Of a DNA stretch of 64,000 bases, positions 1 to 11,750 are shown piece after piece (within the stretch, counting starts at the first letter, position 1; the number at the start of each line of letters is the position of its first letter). Under the pieces are notes generated by a model, which saw nothing but the letters and a program-made list of their open reading frames with translations, made no database searches and was not told the origin of the DNA. The stretch is from Cryptomeria japonica (Eukaryota > Streptophyta > Pinopsida > Cupressales > Cupressaceae): the NCBI RefSeq assembly GCF_030272615.1, contig NC_081405.1:313185735-313249734 (forward strand), written 5' to 3'. The position numbers were made by a program, and so were the translations under genes.

Positions 1-641
1 CAGGTTACTAGAAGGTAAAAATTCTGAAGTAGAAAATGATACACACATACATGTTAAAGCTACTATTGAAATACACCAAGTATCTAAAGCCACTAGGAAG
101 GCTAATCAAGAACCTGACCTATCCTCAGGAAAACTGGATGAGGTATTTGACAGTCAAGGTGAAAGAGTGACATAACAAATTGACCCTATTGATTTTGATG
201 CATTAGATAATGAGGATGTCACTCTGGACAAAGAAAAAGTTGAGAAAGAGAAACAGGACAAAGAGAAAGCAATAGATTGATATCAATGTTGCTATTGGTG
301 AGGGTAAATTACTTTTGAGTAAAATTTTCCAATCCCATCTGTTTTGTGAAGATGTGCTCAAACAGAAAGCTCAACTCCAATCAGAGTTATAGGGATATAT
401 CAGCAAATTCAATATTCCCTATGATTTATTCACTACCTATTGACAAACCGTTCATCATTTTCAGCATCAGACTACCAAGATGGACTTAGAGATCAGCAAC
501 CGGACTCAAGATTTGCAGGAGCTTCAACTGCTCCTATTGCCAAAACTGCAGATTCTTCAGAAATGTTTTCTCAACTTGGAATCCATCACAGTACCTCAAG
601 AGATGAGTACCATCAATGCAATGGAAGAACTGGCATTCTAG
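1..641 (+). pseudogene. E0 extra ORF, C-terminal fragment
   Basis: Fragment of the long extra ORF found between gag and 3' LTR in this group. Codon structure can be followed to the TAG at 639-641 through in-frame stops (for example a TAA near 173) and one frame change near 280. The readable protein is Lys/Glu-rich (repeated DKEKVEKEK-type segment), then a helical C-terminus with ILQKCFLNLES and NAMEEL. That tail matches E4 DILQRVYSNTEA and SMEEFHSQL in order and spacing. Function unknown; no recognised enzyme motif. Confidence 0.65.
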
Positions 642-1009
642 ATGAAGATTGAAAGTGAGATTTCTACCTCGCTACTTGAGTCATGGGCATTGGACATCAA
701 GATTTTTGTGCAAAACTTTTAAATATGCTTTTGAGAAATTTCATTCCTTATTGTTATGAACATCTACCTTGTGTTATTTTATAAAAAGGATAGTTTGCAT
801 TACTTTGTCATTGTTGGCAAATGGGGAGTAGTGTACATACATTAAAATTTTGGTGAATGTTTATGCACTTACTTGTAATTTTTGCAAAGGGGGTAGTGTA
901 TATGCTTAGGGGGAGTAATTTTGATTGTAGCATATTTGTGTTATTGTTGTAAAAACACTTAGATGTCAAAATTTTCCTAAGTGTTGCCATCAATGCCAAA
1001 GGGGGAGAT
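642..1009 (+). other. E0 3' UTR with polypurine tracts
   Basis: Non-coding stretch between the extra ORF and the LTR. It has purine tracts near 885 (GCAAAGGGGGTAG), 908 (TTAGGGGGAGTA) and the terminal AAAGGGGGAGAT at 998-1009 that abuts the LTR. The terminal one is the expected plus-strand primer. The phrase CATCAATGCCAAAGGGGGAGA recurs at the same place in E2, E4 and E5. Confidence 0.7.
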
Positions 1010-2190
1010 TGTTGGCATTTTGATGATGTTTTGATTATCATTGATGGACACACACTTTCTTGATGTATGAGTTATGCTCAACCGGTAATTGTTCCAACCA
1101 GTATTGTGTATTATTGAATGAATAGTCTTTAGACTATCGGTATTTTGCAGAAGATGGTTTATAGGTCATAGATTGACTAAAGATCCCAAGTAGTATGAAG
1201 ACCCCAAGCAGTTTGAGGATCTCAAGCGGTACAAAGGACCCAAGTGGTAGTTAACTTTTGATTGGAACACTACGATCTTCCAGTCTTCATTTTTGACAAC
1301 CAGTAATCGGTATATTGTATTAACTGGTATATATCTCTGATGAGTTACCAACCGGTATTACTGTAATGTGTGATGAGTTATCATCCACCAATACTTTGGC
1401 GGTGTGTTTGTGTCATGTTACCAAATGTGTCTAGATGCACTGTACCTAGGAACTTGTAGTCTAATTCTACTGGACTGACATGAAATCAGATTCCTTTATA
1501 AGGACATCATGTCTAGGGTTTGCATGTGTGAGATAAAGAATAGAAAAGGTTATGTGCAATCATTGAAGAGAAGATTAGGTCTATGTGAAGAGATAGAGTG
1601 TGGAGATATTGAAGACTGAAGTAATGCTGAAATGCATTAACAAGGAGTTGTCAAGGATCTAATTAAGCATATTGTGCTAGAATCTAGATCATTCACTTGT
1701 TGATTACTAATATCTTCGACAAGTCTGAAACCCTTAACTGGGTAGGCCCAACAAAGCCTTTGTAAATCCTCTAACAAGGTGGTTCACAACTGTGGATCTT
1801 AAATCCTCTAATGAGTAGTCTTTAACGGGACTTATCTCGTAACAAAGATCTAGATTCCTAACAGGATCTGTTCTGGTGAAGAACATTGTATGACCTTAAC
1901 CGGTCTGAACTTAACCAGTCTGACCTTAACTGGTCTGGTTACTATTCTACAGATACTTACTTGTGAGTTTCTGCTCACCATGTTTTTTCCCATTTGGGTT
2001 TCCACGTCAAATATCTTGTGTTATGGTGATTGTGCATTTGTGGGTGAATGCTTTGTTTGCTATTTGGTTTGCACTTATCTTGACTGGTTTATTAGTGAAT
2101 CTGTTGCACCAGTTATCTGCTAAAGTATTTAAAAGATTGATTACAATATTTTTTTGTATACTAATTCACCCCCCCTCTTAGTATTCATCA
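1010..2190 (+). repeat. E0 3' LTR (1181 bp)
   Basis: Begins TGTTGGC right after the polypurine tract and ends in CA at 2190. A TATA-like TTTATAAGG lies at 1495-1503. Near 1975-2030 is the U5 block shared with the other LTRs here (CACCATG, T-run, CCC, GGGTTTCC, then TTGTGTTATGGTG). The end carries the C-tract signature TTCACCCCCCC-TCTTAGT. The only copy in the window, so no pairwise age estimate. Confidence 0.82.
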
Positions 2191-2873
2191 TGGGGTTCTA
2201 TTAAAAATTGAGGTTGACAACGCTACTAATTTCTATTCTGCCAAAATTTCTTTATTTTGCTATGACCATGGAATCTCCCTCGCTCACTCGTCCAATTATT
2301 ATCCTCAGGGAAATGGTCAAGCTGAATTAAGTAATAAAAACCTCATTAATATCATCAAAAAAATTAGTGAGTGAAAACTTTAAGGATTTTTATGAAGCCC
2401 TTTGGGCTGACCGTACATCGCCAAAGAGGGCAATTGGGATGTCTCTGTTTGAACTGGTCTATAGTGTAGGTGCTCAAGTAGCACTTCCTTTGGAGCTAGC
2501 AGCTACTAAGCTACAAACTATCATTGAAGATGCTTATTTCCATAATTCTCTAGAAAAGCGTATTATGCACTTGATGAGAATTGATGAAGAAAGGGATAAA
2601 CTATTGGACCGGATAACAGAGAACCATATGAGGGTGAAGAAGATATTTGACAACTGAGAAAGGTCACAAAAGTTCATGCTAGGTAATCAGGTACTGCTCT
2701 AGGATAGAAGAAGAGAGCCCAAAGGGGCACATACAAAGTTAGAATTGCTCTGGAAAGGACTGTTCTTTATTCATGAGGTAAAAAGACCAAATTCTTTCAA
2801 ACTTGCATATCTAGATGGTATTTCTCTTCCTCTAACCTATAATGGTCAAGATTTGAAATTATATCAACTGTAA
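2191..2873 (+). pseudogene. G1 integrase, core end and C-terminal domain (broken)
   Basis: Retroelement integrase relic. The readable protein has DNATNF, then SSNYYPQGNGQAE (the end of the integrase core with its conserved QGNGQAE and following Asn/Lys helix), ALWADRTSPKR, FELVYS, and a C-terminal piece with DRRREPKG and LKLYQL. This is the usual order at the end of Ty3/Gypsy pol. There is a frame change near 2365 and stops at 2655-2657 and 2700-2702. The second replaces the Trp normally found before DRRR, a single G-to-A change. Not functional. Confidence 0.85.
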
Positions 2874-4064
2874 ATGCGAGTCCCTCGTGGTTTTGTATAT
2901 AGTGTTTGGTTGATTAGCAGTTTTGTGTCAGTTCTGTTTTATTTTTGTTTGAGTCTTTAAATAAAGTCTGCTTGCGAAACCAGAAATTCTGGAGTTCATT
3001 TCTAGTTCCTTCACAGTTCTAGTCCCCATTCAGAGCCGATGTTAGTCCCCCTGCAATTTTCTCTTTTGAGTGTTCATACTCGCGGGTTGCCTTTTTGTGC
3101 CTTTACTTTCATCAGATCATTTGTTTTCCTTCATATTTGAACCGTTGAACTCTTTCTAAAAAGTTCAAAAGGTTCAAGGTTCAAAGAATGTTTAGAAGAG
3201 AGTCATTTGTGGTCTTTGTCGTCATGTGAGCAAGTGCACTTTTGTTTTTCGTCTTGAAGTTTTGAACCCAATGAACTTTTTGTTAAATGGTTCAAGGTTC
3301 AAAATGCCTTTTGGGAGTCATGGAAATGTATCATTGTATAACAAGCGTGGGTCCATATGTTTCAAGTTGATTTGTGGTCTTGAACCTTGAACCAAATCTC
3401 AAGCGGTTCAAAGGGTTCAAGGTTCATGTTAATAGTCATTGTTGTTGCTCATTCCTGGTGTTGTTGTGTGCCTCTCACTCACTGTTATATTTTTTAAATG
3501 AACTTGAACCATTGAAATTTTTGTCAAATGGTTCAAGGTTCATGAGTTCATTTCAAAACTAACTCTAAGGATTTTTGGATGAAAATGAAAGCAACTTGAC
3601 AAGAAGGAATATTCCCTTTTCAGTAGTTTGAAATTCTAAATATGGATAGTAATCATGAGTGCATCAGACTACTTGTGTGGAAGTGATGGATAATTAAGAA
3701 GGTGTCATATTTTGGTCATTTCACCGTTACTTTGCATGCTTGGGTAAATCATGATGAAGCATATGTGGCTTTATAGATATTTTCCCGTTTGAATGAAGGA
3801 AATGTATGAATTTATTTCCATAGTTGAGAAGGTTGCAGCTGCCATACTTGAGCAAATTGGAGGCGCTGAAGGTAAAACTAGCTCTGATTTCCTGAGGAAT
3901 TTCCAGTTTTCATGGTGGTAACGGGTAAGTTCAGATGATTCTTCCTTAGCTATGTTTCTTTAAGTTCTGAAGATTTATTAGTATAGAAAGAAAAATCTCT
4001 AAATTGTTGGAGTAGGATTCTGCCTTGTTTTAGAATTTCTTGGTTAGAAGTATAGATAGGTAGT
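2874..4064 (+). other. G1 spacer between integrase and extra ORF
   Basis: No coding potential that I can support. It starts with a T-rich stretch, contains the hairpin array listed separately (3130-3550), and ends in AT-rich sequence just before the ATG at 4065. It could hold a promoter or splice acceptor for the downstream ORF, but no clear signal decides this. Confidence 0.4.
3130..3550 (+). repeat. Four tandem hairpin-forming units, period about 120 bp
   Basis: Units near 3136, 3257, 3378 and 3498 each contain an inverted repeat made of TTGAACC on the left and GGTTCAA on the right, separated by 10-20 bases. In the fourth unit TTGAACCATT pairs exactly with AATGGTTCAA. The right arm is usually doubled (GGTTCAAGGTTCA). 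Sequence between units is poorly conserved, so the palindrome is what is kept. Confidence 0.75.
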
Positions 4065-7000
4065 ATGAGGCCAATACTACCGAAGCTTGGTTGGACCTTG
4101 TGTCTAGTGAGTATTTTACCAGAGCTAGAAGACTCCTACTTGGTTCATGTAGATTTAGGGGATTTCCTAGAAAGAGCCAAGAACCCTCAAACTGGTTCTT
4201 TGATGGAGAAAATAGTGAAAAGCGGTCTTGTGGAAGTTGTTGCGTTCCCACTTGTCGCACTGTGTCTAGATTTAGTGATGGCTTACATGAACCGATATGA
4301 CATAGAGAACAGATGCATCAAAACTAGTAATGGTGAGCTACTAGTCAATATCAATAGAGAAACAATAATGGCAACAATGGGAATTCCATACATGGACGAA
4401 TATGAGGACTGGACTATTGGGAACTCGTATGCCTACTTCTCAAAAAGGAAGAATAAGTATAGGACTATGGTTTCTATGAATTGGGTCCTAAAAGTTCAAA
4501 AAGGAGGGTCACGACTTCAGAAACCCTTGACTAGAGAGCACTTCATCACAGAAGTGGGAGATATTGTGATACTTCTGAATAGGGTGAACGGAAACTCACA
4601 TTCTTTCTATTGGGAAGATTGGATGTACTTTTTCATCCAAGTGGTGTTATCTGGTGATAGGTATCTCGATTAGTCTCAGGTAATTGCGAAGAGACTTCAT
4701 GAAGGGTTGAGTAATTTTGTGGGAATGACAAGTTTTTATGTCTTCTTATCCTCTCTACATACTAGCTTGTACAAGGGATTGGCCTGGTCTTCCTAATGAA
4801 CCTTGCGTAGATTGCATGAGGGTGTATAATTTTTGTCCCCTATTACAACAATAGAGACATGTTGAGAAGATTGATAGATGGAATAGAGTCTTCATGGGAA
4901 GACTTGTTTCTGAGCTTCAGGGGAATGTGAACAAGAGGATTTCTGTTGAAGCAATGGAATTCGTGAGCATATATGGTAGCTTCTTTATTCAATTTCCCAC
5001 GTTTACTTACCTCTGGGTAGGTGGTTTTGAGGGCCAACCATTAAAGTTGCCTAGGTATGTTTTTGACAATTATGTGCTTATAGAGGTAAGCAAGCAAATA
5101 ACCTACATTGATAAAAGATTGGGAACAAAGGTTGAGTCTGGAGTTGTATTCCCCATTGAACTCAGATACTATAGCTTCAAATTTGTATCAGATGCCCTGA
5201 ACCTGGAACTAGAATTCAAAAGGATGAACCTACAACCATATGTGGCAAGGCAAAAGTTTGACAGTAGGGGTTATGCAATAGAAAACCTAAATGTAGATAG
5301 TCATTTTTTCCATAAGCCTCAGTTGGAGGATTACTGGGAGAATTGCAGTGATGAATATGAGGTAAGGAAAAGTCTGTGGTCAAGTTTCACTTTGCAGCAA
5401 ATAGTTACCATGGAGATTCAAATTAATATATCTAGAGTATCAGAAGATACAGGGGAAGATATCCTAGATCCTGAGTTCGACATAGAGGTTCAGGGAAAAC
5501 CAATTCTAGAAATTGATTGGAACAAAAAGGAGGATGGCAGTATCCAATCTAGAACCTTCAACATTGTGAGGAGAACAGAAAGATGGTTGAGAAACCAAAA
5601 GTTTAAGGAGGGACCTCACATGTCCTCGCATGAACTAATAATTGATTCACACACTGTGACTCAATCTCCCATTTCTTTCACTAACAAAATTGCTAATGTT
5701 GCAGGTGTTCTAAGACCTATTGTTGAGAAAATTCAACATAGGAGATCAAAGAGGTCACCATCCGGTCTCACGATTGCTTGAGTAACTTGGTCCAGGAGTA
5801 AAAAGAAGAGAAGGGAGCCCATTCTGAAACAGGTTGTTGTAGACCTAGACCCTAGTGAGGAGCTTGAACAAAAAATGGATCCAAAGGATCAAGATGAGCC
5901 TGAGATGCAGTAAATGGACATGAGTAAGGAAGAGGAAATCCAACAAGATCCCATGAACACCTTGGTCATTGTCACTTCACCAGACGTATAGACAACTCCA
6001 CCACCTAAGGAGCCTACAAACGCACCAAGATGGTTGGAAGCTATTGTTGGAAAGAAATAAAGTGTGGTGTCAGTTACAATCCCAATGGAGGACATGGTTA
6101 GCAGATGTTTGGGAAAGGCATCAAAGCCAAAGAAACTCAAAACATAGACAATGCTTGATGTAGATGAAGCAACAAGTCACTGGACAACTGAAATAGCCAA
6201 ACCAATCCCAGGAAAGGATGTAAACAAAGCTACTGAGGAGGATTTTACAGTTGAGAAGATAGATCTAGGATTTGCTTCACGTGCTGTGGATGTTAGGCAT
6301 TTGGAATCATCCACGAAGAGGATAATTTCAATAACGTGGAAGGATAAAAAAGACAAAAGAGAACTGAAGCAATTTGTTACCCAGATGGTTGAATATATCA
6401 ATGCCATCCACAATCAAAACCTCCAACCATTGTCGCAGATACTGGTATCGTTCGACCCTAAATCTTCGTCCAACTAGAAAATGCTAGACTAGGTTCAAAG
6501 GAATAGGGTAGTTACATAAATGTTCAATAAATGGTTGGAACTAATAATAAAATAGGGATCAAATTATATTGTTAATCTTGTAAAAGTTTATAAAGATGCA
6601 GAAACTTTGAGCAAGGAGCTAGATCTAGAAATAGTGGCTTGGGAGAAGGAAAGGATCAAATGGGTAGTAGTCCTTGCACAAATGAATGATATACAAAAAT
6701 ATGGGGTGATGAAAATCTTGGCTGAAAAACTGGTAGAGAATCTAGATGACAATGTATTGTATGTGTCATGGAAGAATGTGGAGTGGTGCAACTCGATCAT
6801 CAAGCAAGGTCACGAAGAATCCACCAAATTGCTCAAATGATTGACAGACTTGATTCATACGATGTAGAAGGATCTCAAGTGCATTGACATTCAGTTCATG
6901 AAAGATTGTGTTGAGATAATTGAGGTAGTTGAGGATATCACCAAGATTTTTTAGGAAAGAATCCAATCCATTCAGATGACAAAATCTTTAACCACGTATG

Positions 7001-7242
7001 ACTTCTCAAAAGTGGCAAGGATCGAATATATTCTCATAGTCTATTCTGATCATTTGGAGGTACACAAGGCAAAAGTGACACAAGTGAATATGGATAAGGA
7101 GGTGTGGAAGCAAAGGATTCAACACATTGGCCTTCCTTATTTCGAGGTCATCTTGAACTTCTCGGTGGCACATCTGGAATGGCTCGGCTCTCAGGAAAAG
7201 CAGGACAGATCCACAACCTCTTCTGCCACTGTGGAAGTATAG
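4065..7242 (+). pseudogene. G1 extra ORF, about 1,060 codons, function unknown
   Basis: Starts at ATG 4065 and is readable to 4673 in one frame. After a frame change it continues from about 4800 to 7242 in one other frame, crossing stops at 4671-4673, 5779-5781, 6475-6477, 6838-6840 and a few more. All later open pieces (4894, 6151, 6607, 6976) share the same frame, so this was one long protein. The N-terminal part has VNINRETIMATMGIP, loosely like the ITKESIQDVTG block of the Copia extra ORFs and the pattern seen in plant retroelement ORFs of the plant-mobile-domain type. The middle is acidic and Pro-rich; the end is helical. It sits after integrase and before the polypurine tract, where Tat/Retand-type Gypsy elements keep extra ORFs. 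No catalytic motif recognised. Confidence 0.6.
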
Positions 7243-8078
7243 CTAATCCAAGAATGAGGTGTCAGCCTTGCAGTGGCTGTTGATTTAGTTTTCTTTCCTG
7301 CTTTAGTAAATGGTTTCTTTAACTTCGGTTAAAGTAAAATGTAATTTTGTTATGTAAAAACTATGAGCGTGGAGGCTATTTAAGGTGAAAAGCTTATCTT
7401 TGTAAGGGTTCCAAAAACTATGATTTTTAGGAGCAATAGATAATATTTTGGTTCTCATATGAATTGTTTGAAAATACAATGGTTGATTATCAATGAAGGG
7501 CTATGTTATGCAATATTTGAGTCTGTGTGTTTGAAGATTAATATTTTTTCTTTAGAAAATGGTTATGGGCATGATATAATTCTGTGATCAGTTATCTCTG
7601 TATTTTTCCCAATTCATGATTATCATTTGTTGTTAGAAGACTCATACATATTGATTTTCTTGATCCGCCTTGCCCTCTGAGGCACGAGAGAGCATCGATC
7701 AGCCTTCAGTATTGTTGAGCCTTTGCTATGCTTTGAATTAATATTGTGAACATGTTTGTAAATCGGAGTCTGTGAGCTCTCATTAAATATTCTTTCAGAA
7801 AATTTTCTATGTTTATAGTTTTGAAAGCATTTATTTGTGTTGATGAATGAATGTTGAAGCCTTTCAATTCTTTCTGGTAAAAAGTTTTAGCATATCATTT
7901 GTGTAGTAAATTCTTTACAAATCATATGAGGAGCTGCCCTCTAAAGTAGAGGTTGAATTTTATTAATTCATCCAACTGTTGGTAGTTTGTCTCCTTTTAT
8001 AAAGGGCAAAACAAAGTTATATTTTTTCTTAAGGAAGATAATTGTTAAGATTTCAAAAAGGGGGCAAATTTGTTTACC
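7243..8078 (+). other. G1 3' UTR and polypurine tract
   Basis: AT-rich, no ORF. It ends with AAAAAGGGGG at 8055-8064, a plausible plus-strand primer for an LTR that would start about TGTTTACC at 8070. E1 LTR similarity begins within about 15 bases of that point, so the Gypsy LTR is essentially missing. Confidence 0.5.
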
Positions 8079-8261
8079 AGTAGAAGTGAATGTCGATGCC
8101 GGTGCCGGTGTGGTCTAAATTAATGTGAATACCAATACCGGTTAAGTGCAATGAATGTCAATTAACCAAATCATGAAACCATTTACCCTAAGATGATGAT
8201 TTGCAATCAATGACAACCCATAATTCCATGAACCTTATCGGATGATTGTCAATTGCCAACA
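8079..8261 (-). repeat. E1 3' LTR, truncated to about 180 bp, with polypurine tract
   Basis: Read on the minus strand, TGTTGGCAATTGACAATC starts at 8261. It matches the start of the E1 5' LTR (43366 downward) through shared phrases such as ACCCTAAGATGATGATTTG and the GAATGTCGATG block. Similarity stops near 8079, next to the Gypsy polypurine tract, so most of this LTR (the other copy is 992 bp) is gone. The purine tract, seen on + as CCCCCCCCTTTAGC, lies at 8262-8278. Confidence 0.75.
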
Positions 8262-8545
8262 ATCACCCCCCCCTTTAGCATTGAGTACAACGCTCATGTG
8301 AAAAATGATACCATTCGAGAAATTGCCACTGAATTTGAATATGTTGATCTATACATGTGTCTACTATATACATCTGAAGCTCCCCCTGAGAAATATATAC
8401 ATTTTCCACATATTCATCCCCCTTTGATATCAATGGCAAAGCGGGGTGCCCATAAAGAATTTTGTACAGTTATAGACATGAGTTGGTTCTATACAAACTT
8501 CAAAATATCTGCATACATATTCCTCAAAAATGAAAAGTAAGTATC

Positions 8546-11500
8546 TCAACCATTCTTAAGAGATTCAAGAATGGAGATGAATCCATTCAAGATGCTGGCA
8601 TGATATTCTATTTCTTCTGAACTAGTGGGATCATCCTTCCGTAAGTTAGCCATACACTCTATTTTATGAAATAGAAGATTATCAAGTCAGGGACCAATTA
8701 TATTCCGAAGCTTATTATCTTTCCTTATTATCTTGTCCCTATCCTTCTCCAATTCAAAAATTTGATTCATAACCGTCAAAATTGGACCATCCAAAGAATG
8801 TTTCAAATTAACTATCGGGTTGTAGGAGTTAGAAATTTGTTTTTTTTCCTACAGTCGGACAGTTGCTTGTCTATGGAACCGGTTAGCTTATCAAAATAAA
8901 GACAAGTCTTATAAACATTACCTCCTTCAGCCAAGGCTGCATCAATGGACTACAAACAAGTCTGAAGTTTCTCCTTACCAATATCAATCATTTGTAGAAA
9001 TGTTAACTTCTGAGCCACAATAAATCTTTCTTTAGCCTCAGTTAGTGAAATCTTTAGTAAATAATCATAATGCTTAGGGATGAAATCAATGATTTCCTCT
9101 AATTTACTTGAAGAGATTGCACCATCCAAAGCTTGAAATTTTGGGACTAACTAGTTCAAAACCTGAACAACTAAGCTCAATCAATTTCATTTTCTTTGAC
9201 TCTACCTGAGCCAATTCCTAAGTAGCTTGTGCCTGAAGAGTTGTTGCTCCCAAAATCTTCTCTATCAGTGACATCATATGGTATGGTTTGTCAAAACTTA
9301 TGGAAATTTGTGGTAAGTTCCCTTAAGTCATGACAAAAGTGTCAATTGCCAAGCCGAAAGAGAGATCCACCACAGTTTCCTTACCCTTATCAGCCAAAGA
9401 GATAACCTTTGTATCATTTAGCTCTTGTGCACTAGTGGATTTTCCACTTTGTGCCTCACCCAAAACTTTAGAATCCTCTACACTTGTATCCTTATTTACA
9501 TCTTCCTCTATATCCTCTGTTATTTGTACATTATCTATCGAGATATCCTCTATTTCAAAATGGGACTTAGTAATTGGTATAGTGGTATCTGGTTGAGTGC
9601 TTTCAAGTTTCTCAGTATATACAGTTGGTTTATCTGTCGGTTTTGTATCCTTAGGTAGCTAAATGTTTTGTGATTGTACAAAACTGGAACTTAACTCATA
9701 GCTAAGGCCCAAAAGAACTCTCACCCATATATGAATTGTCTCATTTCCGATTTCTTCAAGTTTGTCCAACATGAGAGTGTTAACTCTGAATTTGGGAATG
9801 AATTCTAATGATCCAATTTTATTGATTAAATCATCCATTTCCTGAGGGGTTATAGAAGGACAAAGGTTGACAAATTCAGTCTCCTTAATCCATCTATCCA
9901 AATTTTGAGTGTGTAGCTTTCTGACCTCTAATCTATCAAATAACTCCTTAGGAAAAACCTTCTCTAATTCTATCAATGCCCTACTGAATGAATCAAGATA
10001 TAAAAGAATAGTATTTTCTATTTGCTTCTTGTCCTCCTCACCAAAATCATCAAATAATGAAGAAATGTTACCTAAATTACCATCATTTATAATATGTTCA
10101 ATCAAACCTTGTGTATTCATCTTTTTCTTATCGGTTTTCTATTTAGATTATAGTTTAGCTTGCTCATCTGATTTGGATTTTCTCTTATGTACAATGGTGA
10201 TTTTTAGCCTCCAAGGAGTCTCCATGGTAGGTTTAGTCTTTTGTTCTTCTTTCTTCCCCCTTACCACTCTAGAAAAAATGCCTTTCCCCTTGGGAACCTC
10301 CTTGATCTCAATATATGATTCTATTTTAGAAGAAACAGTCATATATTGTCAGGTTGCTTTAGGTTTCTTCTTGAGTGGCTCTATTGGTGTATGACTGGCA
10401 GGCTCAACTTCTGGTTGTTTGGATGTTTCTGATGTAACTGAGACCACATTGGGTGTGGCCTAAGCTACTTTCTGAGCTTCCCTTTCCTCTTTCCTCTTCC
10501 ATTTTAACTCTTTCTTCCTTTGCTATTCCTTAATTTTAACATGCTGCTCAACCTTAGATCTGTTAGCACCTTCACTTATCAATGATTCTGCTGCTTGCTG
10601 GGTCATCTTATTTTGGACAGCCAGAGCTACCTATTCTTGATGAAATTTGAGTCCTTTCTCCTTAGTAGTTCCAAATTTCTCTTCCTTTTCATCTATCGGT
10701 GCTTGCAAAAGATGTTGTGCATAGGTAGCTAGAGTGGTTTCCTCAACCTCATAACCCATAGGCATTATCCATATAGTCCTAGGTTGTACAACTTCCATTA
10801 TACATTCATCGTTATCTACCATAAAGAAAATTATGTCCTTATATTTCTCAACTATAGATTTAGGAATCTGGGACCTATTCTTCATTTCCCCCTGAAATGT
10901 TTTGAAAAATGCCCATTGATTGGCTTTCTTATCCTTATTACCTTGTCTATCCAAAATTTGAGCAATCTGAGTTGCTACCGGGTGGTCAAAAGATGACAAA
11001 TGATGAAGGAGCCATACCAGAAAGTATTCTTTTTGTCTTGCTTGATCTTCTACAAGTTACTCATGAGTTCTTTTAGCATTACACTGCAAAGATCATAATG
11101 GACATCCTCCTTTACCATCTGATAAGCAACCAAAATGTTCTTGCTAGCTACAAAGTTTAATCAGTTTGACTGATAAACCTTATAACCAATAACCATTGTT
11201 GCAAATTTAACATCTATGTCCTTGACATCATCTACCCTCATATACCTTCTATCAAAAGTTGTGCCAGTAAGTTTATTCATTTTAGTGTGAGATAACTTAC
11301 ATCTAGTACCGAGAATGCCTATGATTTTGTGGACATGTGATATTCTTGATAACTTCCTCAGTAATCTTGTACAAACGGTCCAACCTGATGAATTCTCCGT
11401 GAATGTGGCTCAAAACATAGTGTATCCATTCCACCTCATCAAAAGGGAAATCCATAAACTGCATGAAACCCTTCCTCTGCAAATGTGCAAATGCTAGTTT

Positions 11501-11750
11501 TAGCTGGTTGTCATAAATTAGGTTTTCAGTGAAAACATAAGACAACTCATATTCTCCAAGTTCTTGAATGTTGCACAAGATGTATGCCCTATTATCCTCC
11601 GTATGAAGAACTCCATGATAAACTTGCAAAAAATGCACCTAATGGCTCATCCAGAAGGGATTTGTATGGATGCTTCTTGAAAATGGGATGGGGGTGGTTC
11701 TTAATCTCAACCACCAAGGGAGTATCAATGTTGGATGAAGATGAAGCCAT
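8546..11750 (-). pseudogene. E1 extra ORF (broken), about 1,070 codons
   Basis: Starts MASSSS at 11750, as E5 starts MASSS, and ends TGA at 8546-8548. Conserved blocks in order: VLSHIHGEF-x-RLD-x(3)-KITEE near 11370, SIVEKYKDIIFFM ... MGYEVEE near 10800, NDGNLGNISSLF ... FDRLEVRKL near 9950-10080, and a C-terminal helix with FISILESLKNG at 8549-8590. Each has a clear counterpart in E5. The frame is broken by shifts and stops, for example near 11630, 11303, 10631 and 9659. The two copies are only moderately similar in residues yet keep block order and total length. Function unknown; no transmembrane span or enzyme motif seen. Confidence 0.75.

Larger units (their letters stand above)
1..2190 (+). 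mobile_element. E0: 3' part of a pol-less Copia-type LTR element
   Basis: The window opens inside the element. What remains is the C-terminal end of a long extra ORF (1-641), a 3' UTR with purine tracts, and a complete 3' LTR starting TGTTGGC at 1010. The LTR ends ...TTCATCA at 2190, exactly where Gypsy integrase sequence starts. The C-terminal residues of the ORF align with the end of the E4 extra ORF (the LQ-x-N-x-E ... MEE pattern), so E0 is placed in the same group as E1, E4 and E5. The 5' half lies outside the window, so absence of pol is inferred from its relatives. Confidence 0.8.
2191..8078 (+). mobile_element. G1: Ty3/Gypsy remnant with an extra ORF after integrase
   Basis: In order: the end of a Gypsy integrase (2191-2873), about 1.2 kb with hairpin repeats, an extra ORF of about 1,060 codons (4065-7242), a 3' UTR, and a purine tract AAAAAGGGGG at 8055-8064. 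The 5' part is cut off by E0 and the 3' LTR is lost or cut to a few bases at the junction with E1. Grouping these parts into one element rests on their shared strand and logical order and is an inference. Confidence 0.6.

Noticed and set aside
1890-2181. Two overlapping ORFs with hydrophobic segments that look like membrane spans
   Set aside because: They lie within the E0 LTR U5 region; T-rich LTR sequence reads as hydrophobic residues. Not a membrane protein gene.
3374-3562. 62-codon ORF over the hairpin array
   Set aside because: Low-complexity reading of the palindromes with no support in neighbouring units.
8253-8540. 95-codon plus-strand ORF
   Set aside because: It starts inside the E1 LTR and polypurine tract and runs antisense to the E1 extra-ORF tail; composition shows no protein signal.
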